Below are positions 40,047 to 52,868 of a stretch of 64,000 bases of DNA, piece after piece. How positions within the stretch are numbered: position 1 is the stretch's first letter; every line of letters starts with the position of its first letter. The position numbers were made by a program, and so were the translations under genes. The stretch is from Amorphophallus konjac. Its lineage: Eukaryota > Streptophyta > Magnoliopsida > Alismatales > Araceae. The notes under the pieces are model-generated. The model had not been told where the DNA came from. It made no database searches and saw only the letters and a program-made list of their open reading frames with translations. Where the stretch lies: assembly GCA_022559845.1 (NCBI GenBank), contig CM040120.1, positions 309,106,740 through 309,170,739 of the forward strand, in the 5' to 3' direction.

Positions 40047-42614
40047 TGTTGCATCCCTATGGTTTTGATGATGTCCCACACTATAAATCAATCTTCTATA
40101 TCTAGATTAATGCTGTTTCATCATGTGAGTGAGTACAGTTCAATGGCTGTCAGATAACATGCTCTACCTTAATTCTGCCTACACTCTGTCTGCACAGTCT
40201 TCACACCAGTGCGTCAACTCAGCGTGCTGATGCGTCGACCCTTCAGTCATTGCATGTCTTTGTTCTCACACCAGTGCGTCAACTCAGAGTGCTGATGCGT
40301 AGACTCTTCTGTTCAGGTTCTTCATTTGATTAAGTCTATACATCATCAGTTGAACGTAAAAGTAATACGTTGCAGCGTCAACTCATTGGGCTGCAGCGTC
40401 AACGCAGCATGTTTGCACTTCGCCTTGAGACTTTCAAGTCTATACACCCTACACTCTTTACAAGTCTGTACAGCCTACCGTCTCATGCAGCGTCTAATGT
40501 TAAAGTCTCCACATCGCATTGCATCGTCTCTATCAGTGTCTCACTGGTCTAGTCTGTATAGACTTTAGCGTCTCATGAAAGTCTATACAACGCATCAGTT
40601 TTTAGAAGTCTGTACACTGGCCTTTGCATTAAGCCTCAAAGTCTGTATAGTCGTGTACAGTGGATTCCAAGTCTATACATCCTTCAGCTGGATCTGTTCA
40701 AGTCTGTACATCGCCCAACTGATTTGGCAAGTCTATACAACGTGAAGTCTTCACCTCGTCTTGGTTCAAGCCTATACAGTCTGAAGTCTACATTGCTTAA
40801 CATCCACAGAGTCTGTACAGCCTATCTGACTTCATGGGTAGCATGCCTTTAGTGCATTGACGCACTTGGCTGACTGCATAGACGCAATGGTGCGTCTTTC
40901 GCTTCCTTCTTGTTCACTGCGTCGACGCTGACACTGGATGCGTTGACGCATTGGTCAGCTTGCCTAGGGAATGAGCATTTTTCTTGAGGAGCTGAGGCGA
41001 CACTGCATGCTGGAAGCGTTGTCGCTTTGGCTGTTGACCAAGGGTCTTTTGATCAGCATCAAAGTCTGACAATTGTCCACTTTTTACAAGTCTACACATT
41101 GGGTTGTACAACCACAATCCTATACATTCTGTTATTACAACTTGAGTCTTCAGAGCTCACAGCACACTCATTACAAGTCTGTACACTGGTTAGGCTTTGT
41201 GAAGTCTACACAGTGGCTGAGCAATGTGAAGTCTACACATTTGTCTCCTCTAGAGGTCTATACATTGGCTAAGGGTCTTCAAGTCCATACAGAGTCATCT
41301 GATGCATGCTGTCTGAAGTCTGTACAGCATGCCTTGCTGTTTACAGCTTTCAAAGACACATTGCACTGCATCAACGCAGTGCATAGGCACGTAGTGTAGC
41401 GTCAACGCATTGCATTGTGCATACCCTGGTAAAGTCTATACATGCGTTTATTCATTAAATCTATACATTCTCTCACGATTGTACACAGTTGCTCAGTTGA
41501 TGTTTCTGAAGTATATACATTCTTGCTAAAAGCCTGAACTAACTAAGTCTATACATTCCATCTGTCTGTCTGCAGGTGATTCAGGCTGATGATTGGGCAC
41601 GTGAATCGAGGTTGGCACCTGACACGTGATCCAAGACAACAGGCGCATGACACGTGGATGGCAACCTTGTCAGGATGCTGCCATGTGGTCGAAATTCAAA
41701 TGATCTGGCCAAAAGTGCATGGGCGGGAACCTGGCAGCCACACGCCATTATCTGCTATAAATATAGAGCTTCATTCTTCAGTAGAAGTTCGATCGTGAAA
41801 AGAAAAAGCAGAAGCCATTGGTGAGAGTCTGCACAATCCAGAAAAGAAAAGGAGCAGAGAGTTCCAGATCTGAGAGGAGTTTGTTCGAGAGAGAAAGAGA
41901 GTGTGTGTGGATTGATGAATTGCTTCATTTGAAGCTACATTTGTATTAGGTTTCAGAACCGATTTCTTCTTCATTGGTTTTTTGTTTTTACTTTACTTTC
42001 GTTTATTTTGTTCTTCCATTCTGATTTGAATTGGTTTCCCTCCGGTGTGTGGAGGAAGGGAGTACTACTCCAGTTTCCCTCTGAGTTGCAGAGGAAGAGA
42101 GATCGGTGATCTCTGGTGTTGTTAGTGGCAGGTTGTCATTAACAGTTTCCCTCCGTGTGTGAAGGAAGGGAGAGGATTCTCCGGTTGTGTTCTAGCTGGG
42201 AGCTAGAACAGGTTTCAAGTTCTGTGGGTAGCAGAGCTTGGTCGAGGGATTTGTTTCCCTTGGGTGTTCAAGCTGTGTGGCAGCATGTTGTACGCAGACT
42301 GAGTCTGCTGTGATCTAGCTTTGCCTAGTGGAATCCTCACTCTAGTTGGAGTGAGGGGTGGATGTAGATTGCGGACTGCAATCGAACCACCTAAAAACCG
42401 AGTGCCTCCTCTGTGGTTTGCTATTGATTTCTGTGCTCTTCATCTGCTTGTCCCTTTACCTTCAAGTGATCAGTTCTTCACTCTCATCTATATTTCTCTA
42501 TGTACGGGTTAAGGAGGTGCGTTAGCAGTAGAATCTATTTTCCGCCTAAGTTTCTGCAAATTGGGAGTGATCTATTCATCCCCCCCCTTCTATATCACTC
42601 TTGCTGCGCTAACA
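40047..42614 (+). repeat. Right LTR of element D
   Basis: Pairs with 30691-33259 with about 1.4% difference by eye. It ends CTAACA before the CTATA duplication at 42615-42619. Its TATA box lies near 41756. Confidence 0.95.
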
Positions 42615-42619
42615 CTATA
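42615..42619. other. Target-site duplication of element D, right copy (CTATA)
   Basis: Direct repeat of 30686-30690. Confidence 0.93.
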
Positions 42620-43162
42620 TACCGGCAGTTGCCTGAAGATGTGTTGGAAGCTTGCACATCCGACACTTATGAATATGTCCCACGGGAGCACTTCGAGTCC
42701 CCAGACCTGATACAAGATGCAGAAAAGAAATCAGGAATGCCGAGTGCACAAAATGACCTGCTATGGGGGCAGATGCCGACCACAAAGGAAAAGAAGAAGA
42801 AGAACACAAAAGGTGAAAGAGGAGGCCTCGTCCTCTCTTGTAATACACTATCAATTTCGCCTGACACAAGCCAAGCTGATAAAGATAACAATAAAGAAAT
42901 ATGCTTCGCGCCGACAAAGGCGGATCAACCCGAAGCTTCTATCTCCCATCATGATGATAAATCTAGGGAGAACTCGGGGCATCCTCCATTGCCCGACGAA
43001 GATATGCACTGTCACACTCCGTTGCATACGGGTATGGGGGCAAGGATACTAAGCTTTGAAGGACCGAATGTGTCCGATGATGATACTAGGATATCGCATG
43101 TACCATCGGAGACCAAGATGGGAGGCAGCATTCCTATCGCCTTCTAATCCAGCCCTGCTCTG
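42620..43162 (+). pseudogene. Element B post-gag segment (piece 3 of 3)
   Basis: Open from the junction to 43147. It continues B gag directly (YRQLPEDVLEACTSDTYEY, against C: YQALPEGVAESSTQHTYEE) and contains the lysine-rich linker followed by LVLSCNTLSISPDTSQADK, matching C at 50510-50600 (VFSCNTLSAFFNLSGEENDD). It would link gag to protease, but no protease, RT or integrase of B follows, so B is either deleted for pol or a gag-only element. Confidence 0.75.
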
Positions 43163-43516
43163 ATGGCATATTTATGCCAGAAAATACAAGAGATTGAGGT
43201 GATAAGAAGAAAATTGTGGAGGATGGGTTTAGACCTAGCTGACCCATACCCGAATTTGACAGCTCAGGCAATGATGAATAAGCCAAGCATGGAGCAAACA
43301 GATGAAATGAAGCCAGCCGAAGGTAAAGTCACCGAGGCAGATTTGTATGAAATCAAACAAAAGGATGATGAGTCCGCCCTGGACTACATTCTACAATGGG
43401 GAAATCTCTATACGAGATGCCGGCATCCGCCGAACTACGAAGATGTTGTCCAGATATGTAGACAAAATTTGAAGGCTGAAGTCTTGACGAGGATGGTGTT
43501 GACATACAAAATATGA
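43163..43516 (+). pseudogene. Internally deleted Tat gag fragment
   Basis: A second gag-like piece beside B. Its N-terminal part (MAYLCQKIQEIEVIRRKLW) resembles the pre-gag coiled coil of C. It then jumps to the gag C-terminal half (VTEADLYEIKQKDDESALDY, VVQICRQNLKAEVLTRM), which matches ADLYASKQ-type sequence in B and C. The intervening gag core is missing. It may be a rearranged part of B or the remnant of another copy. Confidence 0.6.
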
Positions 43517-44190
43517 CTAGGTGATAATTATGTGCCCAAAGGAGTCAACTGAAAGTCAACAACATGTCCACTTGGACCGCTGAAACGTCAGGTCACCTCA
43601 CAAGAAGTACCAAGGACTCCACATTTCATTATCTCGGGGTAAAACATCTACCACAGCTCACTAAGGCCGTATAATGGTAAGAGCCAATGAACAGGTACTG
43701 AAGCACTCATGTCAGATGTACCTCCACCCCCGTCCGATCAGGATGAGAATGTACCAGGTGGTTTCCCACCTGATAAGGAAACTCTCCCGAGATGAAGAAA
43801 TGTCCCCGGTTCCTCAAGATAGGGAGCCGAAGGCCAAATCAGCAAAAAACCCGGGTGAGTCGGTTAGGACGCTCGGAGTGCCGAAGTGGTCCATAAATGA
43901 CCGAAAAGCTGCCCTGTGGAGGCAAGAATCTCCATGGTGAATGCCCACTCAATGAAGACACTCCACGGGTCCACAAAACAGAGCTAGAAGCACAAATCGG
44001 CATGCCGAATGACAAGTCAGAACAAAATTCAAAAAAAATAATATGGATTCGGCACATGCCGGAAATCTTCGAAACTCCAAATCAGAGTTCCGAAGCGTAC
44101 CCCGGAGCCACTGCATCAACTTCAGGACTACCCTGGATCATAAGCTCTCGTCGGGTCAATTTCGAGGTAAAATGTCAAAATTACCGAAAA
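43517..44190. other. Unresolved junction between B remnants and the LTR of C
   Basis: A frame at 43700-43940 (PPPPSDQDENVPGGFPPDKE in one reading) is proline- and acid-rich without recognised motif. The start of the C LTR lies somewhere here or a little further on. Without a second LTR copy in the window it cannot be fixed. Confidence 0.4.
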
Positions 44191-44194
44191 TGCC

Positions 44195-44370
44195 CTTCAT
44201 TGAGTCGGTGGCGACTTGAATGTTGAATCGGTGGTGCCACAAGGCTCTTTGCGCTTTGAGTCGGCAACGCCCTCTTCACGGCTGAGTCGGTGGCGCCCAA
44301 GGGCGATGGCAAGACGGTGAGTCGGTGGCGCCCATGGCGCGGCGGGCCGGTGATTCGGTGGCGACGCCAT
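44195..44370. repeat. GAGTCGGTGGCGCC word array upstream of the C TATA box
   Basis: Six imperfect copies of (G)A(G/T)TCGGTGGCG(A/C)C directly upstream of the TATA box. This is the same word that forms the dyads at 46057-46204. Confidence 0.75.
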
Positions 44371-46056
44371 CGATTCCCTTGCTCAACATTCGTCTATAAA
44401 TAGGGCCCTTTGCCCTCAATCAAAAAGGATGAGAAAAAGAGAGAAGAAAAGGGAGAAGAAACTAAGCAGAAACTAGAGAAGAGTGAAAGAAAAAAGAGAG
44501 ATCAGGCGACAAGAGGCGAGAGAACTAAGAAAAGAAAAGAGATAAAAGGAGAGCCGAAGAAGCAGAGGAGTAGAAGAAGGTGGGTTCCCGCGAGGGACTC
44601 CGTTTTCTTTTCTTCTGTATTCCCTGTTCTTCGAATTTCACTCTTTCTTTCATTTAGCTGCTCTCCTCAATCCCCCGAACATTGTACTCCCTATCTTCAT
44701 CTCTCTGTGATTGCAGAGGAGTGTGAATAAGAAGAAGGGTTGAGTTCCTTGGATTGCTATCTTCACATTCTGTCTATAGTTTGTGATGTCTCCAATTACT
44801 ACTTTCCCTGAATTTACTCCAAGCTTCCTAGTTTCCCTCCCGAGCGTGAGGAGGCCCTCAGGGGCTAAAGTTCCAGTTGATCCTGGGATCGCTCGGGAAA
44901 GGGGGAAAAGCCCATAAGGTGTTCCTTTCTTTTATGTGAAATGGCCCACGGCCACGCCCTAACCGGGCGACATTAAATCCCTTCCCCGGGGGGCTTTGGT
45001 TCTCATCGTCGATTCTATTGATAGACGTATCGTCTGCTGCTGAATTAAAGAAGAATAGCATTTCACAAATGGGAACACTAGGCGCCCTTTCACTCTCTTC
45101 TCCGATGAGTTGTAGGGACGCCAGTAAAACCCCATACAGGCTTAGGCCTCACTATGATTTGTTTCAAAAGTTAATAATGTCTCGCCCTGGGGTGTTTGAT
45201 TGAGGGTCATTGAGGACTCTATGCTTTTGTTGTTCGCTAAGCCTTCTGATTCCTCCTAAATCAGACACGAGCCCAATCTTATGGGCCAGGACTGTCAATC
45301 CTAGCTCAGAAAAGGAAGAGGGAGACTGGTATGTTTCAATGATTCCCGTCACTGCGCCTTAGCATAGATGGTGATACTCCACCGATTAGCCCCCCGGGAA
45401 GGGTACAACCTACCTAATCGATACTTTCATCCCGCGAACCTGTACTCATCCCAGGTTCCAGGGGGTCTATAGTCTGATGACATGTTCCCTTGGAAGCCCC
45501 TTGTACGGATGAGATATAAAATGCCATTCAACTGGCTACATATCAACCCTTCAGCAACCTCTCCCAGATCTGCACGAGTCCTTAGTAGGTTGGCCCTCAG
45601 GATTCAAGATGTGTTGATCTTGGGTTCTGAGACAGTCCCATCTGGGGCTTCTCACTAGTTTATAGTTTAACACCGGTTTCCCCGTGTGTTGATCCGCTTG
45701 ATTAGGGGAGCATTCCCTGTACTGGGGAAATGCTGCCCGATTATTTTCAGAGTTTGCATGATTGATTAAGAGCTATGCGTGCTATTGACTTGTGACAGGG
45801 GCTCTGCATCTTCAATCGATGAATTCAAAAACCTACTAACTGTGCTTGAGTATAAACCTGGCACAGACAAACTAAAAGATGGACAAACAAACAAAGATAA
45901 CAAAATTTCTTCTAATACCTAGGTAGTCATGCCTTTGAAATTCTTAATTTCACACGAATTTTCATTCAAATGCCCTCCGTGGTGTGAAATCATGAGATTT
46001 TCTTCTATTCCTCTTTGCAAGAATTCTTGTGAAGCTTAAGCGGTGTGCATCTTTGT

Positions 46057-46204
46057 GATTCGGTGGTGTCGCCATCGAATCACCCTCCATCTCATTTGAT
46101 TCGGTGGCGCCGCCACCGAATCACCCTCCATCTCATTTGACTCGATGGCGACGCCACCGAATCACCCTCGATCTCACTTGATTCGGTGGTGACGCCACCG
46201 AATC
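46057..46204. repeat. Four dyads GATTCGGTGGCG..CGCCACCGAATC in the C LTR
   Basis: Units start at 46057, 46098, 46139 and 46180 (period 41 bp). Each is a 25-bp inverted repeat with arms GATTCGGTGGCG followed by ACCCTCCATCTCATTT-type spacer. Transcribed, they would form stable hairpins. Confidence 0.88.
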
Positions 46205-46955
46205 ACTTTCTTATGCTGTTCAACCACTCCACGCGTCACCGACTCATACCCCCTTCCACAACCTCGACGCACCACCCGCCTCAGGTCGACCTCACTTAGC
46301 CTCCAGGTCGACCCCGTACCCCTCGTCAAGGACCTAATGACCCCTTAAATAAATAATCAATAATTAGACCCCAATAAATCATGAGCCTAATAAAATCAAA
46401 CCAATAATTAAACTTGTCTTTGACCATACTTTCTATTAGAGTATAATATGGTATGTAAATACAAATATCACTGCTTTGATGCATACTTGCTCGATCGAAC
46501 CCTTGGTATATCAAATGGCATTTAGCAGAAGGTCGGGTCATGCCCGACTGGAAGCTTCCACTATGTGTGATGGGAGTCCTCGGACCTAGGCTCTCCGCCT
46601 CGTACTGGGGTTCGGATCTAATAAATTACGCTTGCTCTACATGAATAAGCTAATAAATAAACCCCTCACGTGGTTTTGTTAATCTCGTCGTGTTTGTGTT
46701 CTTGTTCGTATTAGCTCAGCCTCAGAAGGTGTCTTATCTTGGTAATTAATCAAGGGTTTTCCTCCCTCTCGGAGGATGTAATTTACGCCGTAACCTTTAT
46801 GGTATGGCGGACTTCCGATCCCGACTCGAACTTCACAATCGACTGACCAAGTCAGATCGAGCGCAAAATAAATTTGTCACCTCTGGTGACTGGCACGCCT
46901 TACACTACAATTAATTCAATATCTAAAAATAATTAAAAAAATCATTCCACCAAAT

Positions 46956-46972
46956 TGGCACGCCCGGTGGGA
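46956..46972 (+). promoter_or_regulatory. Primer-binding site of C (TGGCACGCCCGGTGGGA)
   Basis: It stands three bases after the LTR end, as in A, and is similar to but distinct from the A site (both end CGGTGGGA). The tRNA is not identified. Confidence 0.65.
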
Positions 46973-47331
46973 CCGAGTCTCCCTTAATCTCTTTGTCAAG
47001 ATAAGATGCCTCCTGAGGCTCTCCCCAAGAATACTGATCATTTGCCCATTTATTGTAGGAAGCTATAATGGCGACAAGACTTGTCGCTCTCACTTTTTGC
47101 CCCGCAATTGTTGTTGGCCATGCTGCACATGGGTACCTAGCGGTACCCACCATTTTCGGCACATTCCCATCGATGGTCGGCTTCCCCAACTTTTTGGGGC
47201 TTGCCTTCACCGATCTATTACAAGTGTAGTCCCCAGAGCCGAGCGGGGAGAAGACTAGCAAAAAGACTGAGGTCCCGGAGGCCCGATGCTATGCAAGCCC
47301 ACTGAGAGGCCCAGTTCAAGTCACCAGCTGC

Positions 47332-50300
47332 ATGGTACACCACATCACTCACGGGGCTCGCCCCGTCCACAATAGGAATCCCAGAGGATGCCAGCAGAGG
47401 AGCTTCCGGAGGAATACTGCCACTATTGTTACCGGGCGTCTCTCTGCGTCCGGGAAATCCATTCTCATCGAGGGTGTCCGAGTCTTTTTAGACGGCCGTA
47501 ATGCCCAAGCTATTCCAGACCGGGTGCTCCCTGCCATCCCTACACACAACTCCTTCCAGGCTTTATCCGGGAGGAGAGCCGAAAGAGAAGAAGAAGGTCG
47601 CCGAGCCTGAAAGGAGCTGGCCCCACGGCCAAAGAAGTTCAAGCAAGTGTGGGTCTCTAAGCGGATCCAACCTGCCCGTGAGGAGGCGCCCGTCTACCTC
47701 CGCAATTCCAAACTGGAGAAAGTCGAGAGAAGAAGTGAGAGGGGCTTGGCCCCGAAAGAAGAACAAACAGCCATAGATGCTCCACGCCGGGAAATTTTCA
47801 ATGCATGTGTAAGGCAAGCCAATATCCTAGCTATTGAGAGAAGATTTAACCAGCCGACAGAGAGAGCCCGGCTAGCTTACATGCCCACAATGCAAGGCCG
47901 ACAACTGTCTCCCGTCCTTCGCCAAGGACGTAATAAGTAAGAGATGACCGGGATGGTCAAGAATTACTTCAAAGGCTTGGGAAACCCCTCATTGGGCCAG
48001 CATCATTTGCTACAAGCGGCTACGGCTGAAGAAGAAGAATATTTGTCGAGGTAAGTTGAAGACGAAGAAGAAAGGAAGATGGCATCGTCCGTAGATGATA
48101 ATGGATATGAAGACTGGCCGGACTATGAGGCTGATGAAGCCCCTCACCGGCAGGAGGAGAGGAAGAGGAGAATTTCAATATTTAGAAGACTGACCTTCCC
48201 AGGTCAAATAAGAAGAAAGGTCTCCAGGCAAAAGAATGGCATGAAGATCGTTGCATGCAATATGGCCAGTGTGGCCAGAAGATATGGGGGCTTGACAGAA
48301 GAGCCCCAAGAGTTGGCCCGATTAGCCGCAAGGCCGAGGCCGAACACTAGAATGAGTACAGCTGCCAAGGAAAGGCTGTGAATAGTTGAAGGGAAGCGGG
48401 AGATTTCCGAAGAAGTCACCGCATTAGCTGTTAATGTGGTGATGACAGAAGAAGGAAAAGAGGTTCTACTGACTGTCTCGCCCGAAGGTGCTTCCGAGGA
48501 AGCAATTGAAGGCACTTCCAGCACTGTGACTATGGATCCGTCTGTGCTAATGCTGCTGCAAAAGTATCAACAGGAGATAGAGCTCCTAAAGAAACAATTA
48601 CATGAAAAAAATGAACATGCTTCCACATCCAAGCAGTCGGACATGTAGGCCGAATCCTCACGGGGAGGTGTCAACCTCTGTGATTTTCGAGCATTGTACA
48701 CTCTGCCCCAGCTAGCAGAGCACGGCCAAGCTGCCCCTCCACCACGGGGGTCCCAGCCTTTGCTACCACCGGTGCTACCACACCTACATCAAGTACCACT
48801 GTTGCGCCCGCCACCACAGGCAACCGTTCTGGCTACTCCGTACCTGCAACCGACGCATTTCTACCGAGAGCCATTGGACCCGGCTGTGATGAACCGGCTC
48901 ATGGTCGAGAAGATGATAGAAATGAAGCAGGCAGAGTGAGGAGAAGGTGAGTATATGGCTTTTGATGCTTACCGGGTTCCCTACCTACCTCACCACGTAG
49001 CTAAGCGGCTCCCTTCCGGGATCTCTAAGCTGCCAAAATTTGACAAGTTCAACATGCAAGGATCCCCGAAAGAACATATAGTTTATTACATGACCATCAT
49101 GGGCGATCTGGCCTCGGACAAGTCATACTTGTTGAAATTTTTCGGGTCCTCTCTCACGAGACTCGTATTTGAATGGTACTCCAGCCTGCCGGCAGGGTCA
49201 ATCAGCGACTGGGCAGATATGCAGAAAAGGTTCAAAGAACGGTTCCATGTAACTGAAAGAGAAGTCAATGTGGCTGAATTATATGCAACTAGGCAACGGC
49301 TAGATGAGACAGCTCTTGACTACATTAAGAGGTGGAGAGACCTCAGAATGAGATGCAAGCGGCCCCCACATCAGGAGGACGCTATGCAAATTTGCAAACA
49401 AAACCTCCGGAGAGAGGTATTAGAGAAAATGATTGGCATGGAGATAAGGTCTTTCGACCATCTCAACAATGTTATGGCTGAGATTGAAACCTTTTGGGTA
49501 AAGCATTCTTCAGCTACATCCAATGTTGCCCCACAGAAACTAAAGTCAACAAAGCGGCATCCGGCGCCCAAAGAAGCAAATGTTGCTTACCTCAAGGCAT
49601 TTGAGCGGCAGAGAGATAAAGATGGAAAGGTAGCTATGCCTCCGCCTGATAAGGTAGAAGAGAAGAAAGATGGTCCCTCGCTTAGGGACAAGATGAAGAA
49701 AGCCTACTCCTTCCCCAAGGAAAAGACAAAAGTGATGTTTGACTGGGTCACCCAGTACGATAAAATCACTGTGCCCGAGCTGAAGAGGCCTGAAGACTTA
49801 AGGAAGAAAGACAGCCCAAGGTTCTATCCCTATCACCGGATGCTGGGACATCCGATTGAAAATTGCTACATCTTCAAAGATATCATTGAAGGTATGATAA
49901 GAAAAGGTGAGTTGGATATGGGGGAGTACACAGTTGATCCCCCGCAACCTCATGAGGTTCAGATGAACCGAACAGCTGCCAATATGGTGTCTCTATATCA
50001 AGCACTGCCGGAGGGAGTGGCAGAGTCTAGCACTCAACATACTTATGAGGAGTGTTTCCTAACGCCTCTAAAGGAACAACATGGATGGCAGCAGGTCCCC
50101 GCTAAAAGAAAGAAGAAGCCTCTTCCCCGCCCAACGACAGGGGCGCACATCGGTGGCGTGACGCCACGACCAGCTCTTCCAACTCCAGCACCAGTTTGGT
50201 TGGACCAGCCGGTAGTAATCAGGATACCCACCTATAACCAAAGGAAGCAAACTTCGCTGGCAGTAAATAAAGAAGTCAGCCCAGCAATCCGATGACTCCA

Positions 50301-51066
50301 AACCTTTATAAATGGGCTAGAAGAATATGAACAGCCCAAATTGCAGCCACTACTGATAAGAGAGTACATCCCGTGGGAGGAGTTGGAGCAGCTTTCCTTA
50401 GAACAGAAAGAAGAGCCCAAAGAGGCTAAAGAAGATGACAGCCTATTCTAGGGGCAAGCGCCATCCAAGAAGAAACAGAAGAAAAGAAAGGCCCGTAAAG
50501 CCAAGAAGGAGACAGTGTTCTCCTGCAATACTCTCTCAGCCTTTTTCAACTTGTCCGGGGAAGAAAATGATGATGACATTTGCTTTACACCTACACCTGA
50601 GGCAAGCCAGGCTGAAGCTACAAGCACGGCTCATGCGACCCGTTCAGGTCAAAAATGGGGGCGCCCACCGCCTGCTAATCATAACATCATCTTTAGAGGT
50701 GAGCAACCTTATAAGACACCAGCGCCAAAGGTCAAGGGAGTCCAAGTCGCTCCTCCGCCAGGGTTATACAGTCAGGCTGGGGGCAGTAGCATCACTCCCT
50801 CCTTCCTAGAATTCCTGAAGATATCCAGTGGCAAGCAGCCATGTCAGGAGGTCGGCCATCCATCTGGGGGCATATCCTCTCCACCTCATCAGCCTTTTCT
50901 CCAGCCAAAAGAACATAGGGCCAAGCCAGTGGCGAATACCGAGGGGAAGTCAGGCGACATTGCCACACTACAAGAAGAATCGGACCCAGGGTACAATGAA
51001 GCGGGTCCATCAGGGGCCATTGCACAAGACTCCTCCAAACCGAGATGGGCGGAGGAGATGAAGCTG
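47332..51066 (+). pseudogene. gag: Element C gag region, one frame with many stops
   Basis: A single frame with stops at 47608, 47938, about 48052, 48379, 48646, 48937, 50293, about 50449 and 51067. The N-terminal part is basic and unassigned. A short coiled coil (LLQKYQQEIELLKKQLHEK) lies near 48560. The gag core is 48955-49500 (PKFDKFNMQGSPKEHIVYY, FGSSLTRLVFEWYSSLP, ADMQKRFKERFHVTEREVN). The knuckle reads YPYHRMLGHPIENC, so the first Cys is Tyr, while B keeps Cys. After 50500 a lysine-rich linker and VFSCNTLSAFFNLSGEENDD lead to the protease. Most stops sit where an Arg or Gln codon would be expected. Confidence 0.85.
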
Positions 51067-52142
51067 TCAAATGTTTGAGCCGGAAGCCAAGTAGTGAAGC
51101 TGCTAAAAAGCTCTCGGTGAGGTTCACCGTTTGGGAGATTCTGTCTCTAAGTGAAGAAACCCGGCTAGCAATTATTATTGCCTTACAGACACCTGCTCAG
51201 TATGAAAACTACCTGGCCGAAGCATTGTCGGGGGCGAATGTGACCTTCACTAAAGAGGATATGCTATTGCCTACCCTTAGTCACAACAGACCCTTGTATA
51301 TGAGGGGGCCACTGAACAGCCAGCCGCTAAGCCGGATTCTTGTAGACCTGGGTGCAGCTGTCAATATACTGCCTTACAGAATATACCAGAAATATTGTTT
51401 TAATGTACATCTTGGTAAAGCTGGGGATATGCAGATCGCCGGCTTTAATCAGAAGTGTGAAACCCCACACGGCGTGGCAGAATTTACTCTTACCATGGCA
51501 GATTTCACTACCAAAGTCCAGTTCCATGTCATTAATTCCAACACCACATACAAGGCGTTGCTTCGTCGCCCCTGGTTGCATGAGAACTTGGTGGTGCCGT
51601 CCACATTGCACTAGTGCATCAAGTATAATCATGATGGAAAGGAGGAGAGGATATTTGTTGACCTCCACCCATTCGAGGTTTTTGAATGTCAAATGTTGGA
51701 TGCACCCTTTTATATGGAGCAGCCGCAGAAGACCCCCAAGGCAAAGACTTCTTCCAAGTCAACAAAAACAAATTCTGGTGATGATTGGTTCCCGCCGCCA
51801 CCACCAGGCTATATTAACCCCCGGGCAGTGTCACACATTGCTTGCACAGGAGATGTGGGCAGAAATGCACCTCCCGCCATATATCCCGGGACGAATGAAC
51901 CTGAGGTTGACAAGCATTATGGACATATTAAAGTCTCGGAAGGCCTCACCAAGCCGGTAGCTAGCCTCGACCACTATACGGTCATGCCCATTAAGAGGCT
52001 GGACATAACCCAGCCTGAAGGCCCCACCAGTCTGCTTTACATAGCTGAAGAACATGCTACACGGGAAGACGCTGATTGTCGCCTCCCGGAAGATCTGGAT
52101 AATCCCACAGTCCCCATTCAAGGACTGACCTTCCTCAGATAA
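51067..52142 (+). pseudogene. pro: Element C aspartic protease region
   Basis: The frame changes near 51070 and stays open to 51612, then from 51615 to 52142. The active-site motif is ILVDLGAAVNILPY (near 51337-51378): the residue after the catalytic Asp is Leu instead of Thr, Ser or Gly, which should abolish activity. Later YKALLRRPWLHE is the equivalent of the ILGRPWL motif with Gly changed to Arg. The segment GDDWFPPPPPGYINPRAVS and what follows is a linker I cannot assign. Confidence 0.8.
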
Positions 52143-52868
52143 GGTGGCAAAATTGTTCATAAAACAACATGTCCCCTCTCAATATCCCCAGAAAGAGAAA
52201 GAAGCCTTCCATAAACTTTGGTATCCTGCCAATCTGGATAAGGAGCTAAGGCGTGTATCCTAACACTCGGGGTTGGGATTTTCACTAGAAGAATATTACT
52301 ACAGTGGACGTTATGAGGTAGACACCATCTCTATCTTCCCCTCGACGGATGAAGACTTTCCGGGGGCAACATATGATGAAGACCCGGCAGAAGATGGACA
52401 AGGCCAAGCGCTTCAGCTACAAGACCAAAGGCCAGAAGTCGCCACTGCCTGTAGATGCTGGGAACAGGTCCGCTACGAAGAAACGGCCTTACAGGCCAGA
52501 TTTGACTCAGCTAACAATAGTGAAGCCGAAGATATTGAAGAAGGAGCATCCATCTACTCCTGCGGCCCTCCTCTAACAATGATGGCAAGATACTTCCAAT
52601 CGACCGATGAGGTTGCTGCCACAGTTGATCAAGTGATCCCCGCTGCTGAAGACATAGTCAACCAGGAGCCGGTCATCCCCACCAAAGGTACGATGATCCA
52701 AGCCAATGAGGAAGCAGGAACGTCCCCATGTTCGGCGGAGCTGAAATGTCATACCCCTAACTTGGCAATGGGCCACTCCCATCTTGTCAAAGATAATGAT
52801 TTGCCATACGAAAGCAAGGCAGAAGGGGATCCGCCAGGGGGGAACCCGCATCACTGTCATCACCCAAG
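52143..52868 (+). pseudogene. Element C protease-RT linker
   Basis: Frame shifted relative to both neighbours: KLWYPANLDKELRRVS, a stop near 52261, then GFSLEEYYYSGRYEVDT and an acidic stretch (SIFPSTDEDFPGATYDEDPA). No catalytic motif. It corresponds in position to the acidic linker before RT in element A (11640-11760). Confidence 0.6.

Larger units (their letters stand above)
30691..42614 (+). mobile_element. Element D: 11.9-kb SIRE/Maximus-type Ty1/copia retrotransposon
   Basis: LTRs of 2569 and 2568 bp (TGTTGCATCC..CTAACA), a CTATA target duplication, a tRNA-iMet-type primer site, gag, then protease-integrase-RT-RNase H in the copia order. A 1.5-kb tail carries repeated GGGGGAG tracts. 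Long LTRs and repeated polypurine tracts are hallmarks of Sireviruses. LTRs differ at about 35 sites by eye, roughly 30 of them transitions. At least two stops in gag, four in pol and one frameshift make it inactive. No env-like frame is present. Confidence 0.95.
44191..46952 (+). repeat. Left LTR of element C (start unresolved)
   Basis: The end at 46952 (CCACCA) is set by the primer-binding site four bases on. U3 has a GAGTCGGTGGCGCC word array (44195-44370). TATAAATA stands at 44395-44402 in CGTCTATAAATAGGGCCC, followed by a purine-rich leader. Near the 3' part (46057-46204) lie four 41-bp units with perfect or near-perfect dyads. The partner LTR would be beyond 57398 or outside the window, so the left edge is a minimum estimate. 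Confidence 0.6.
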
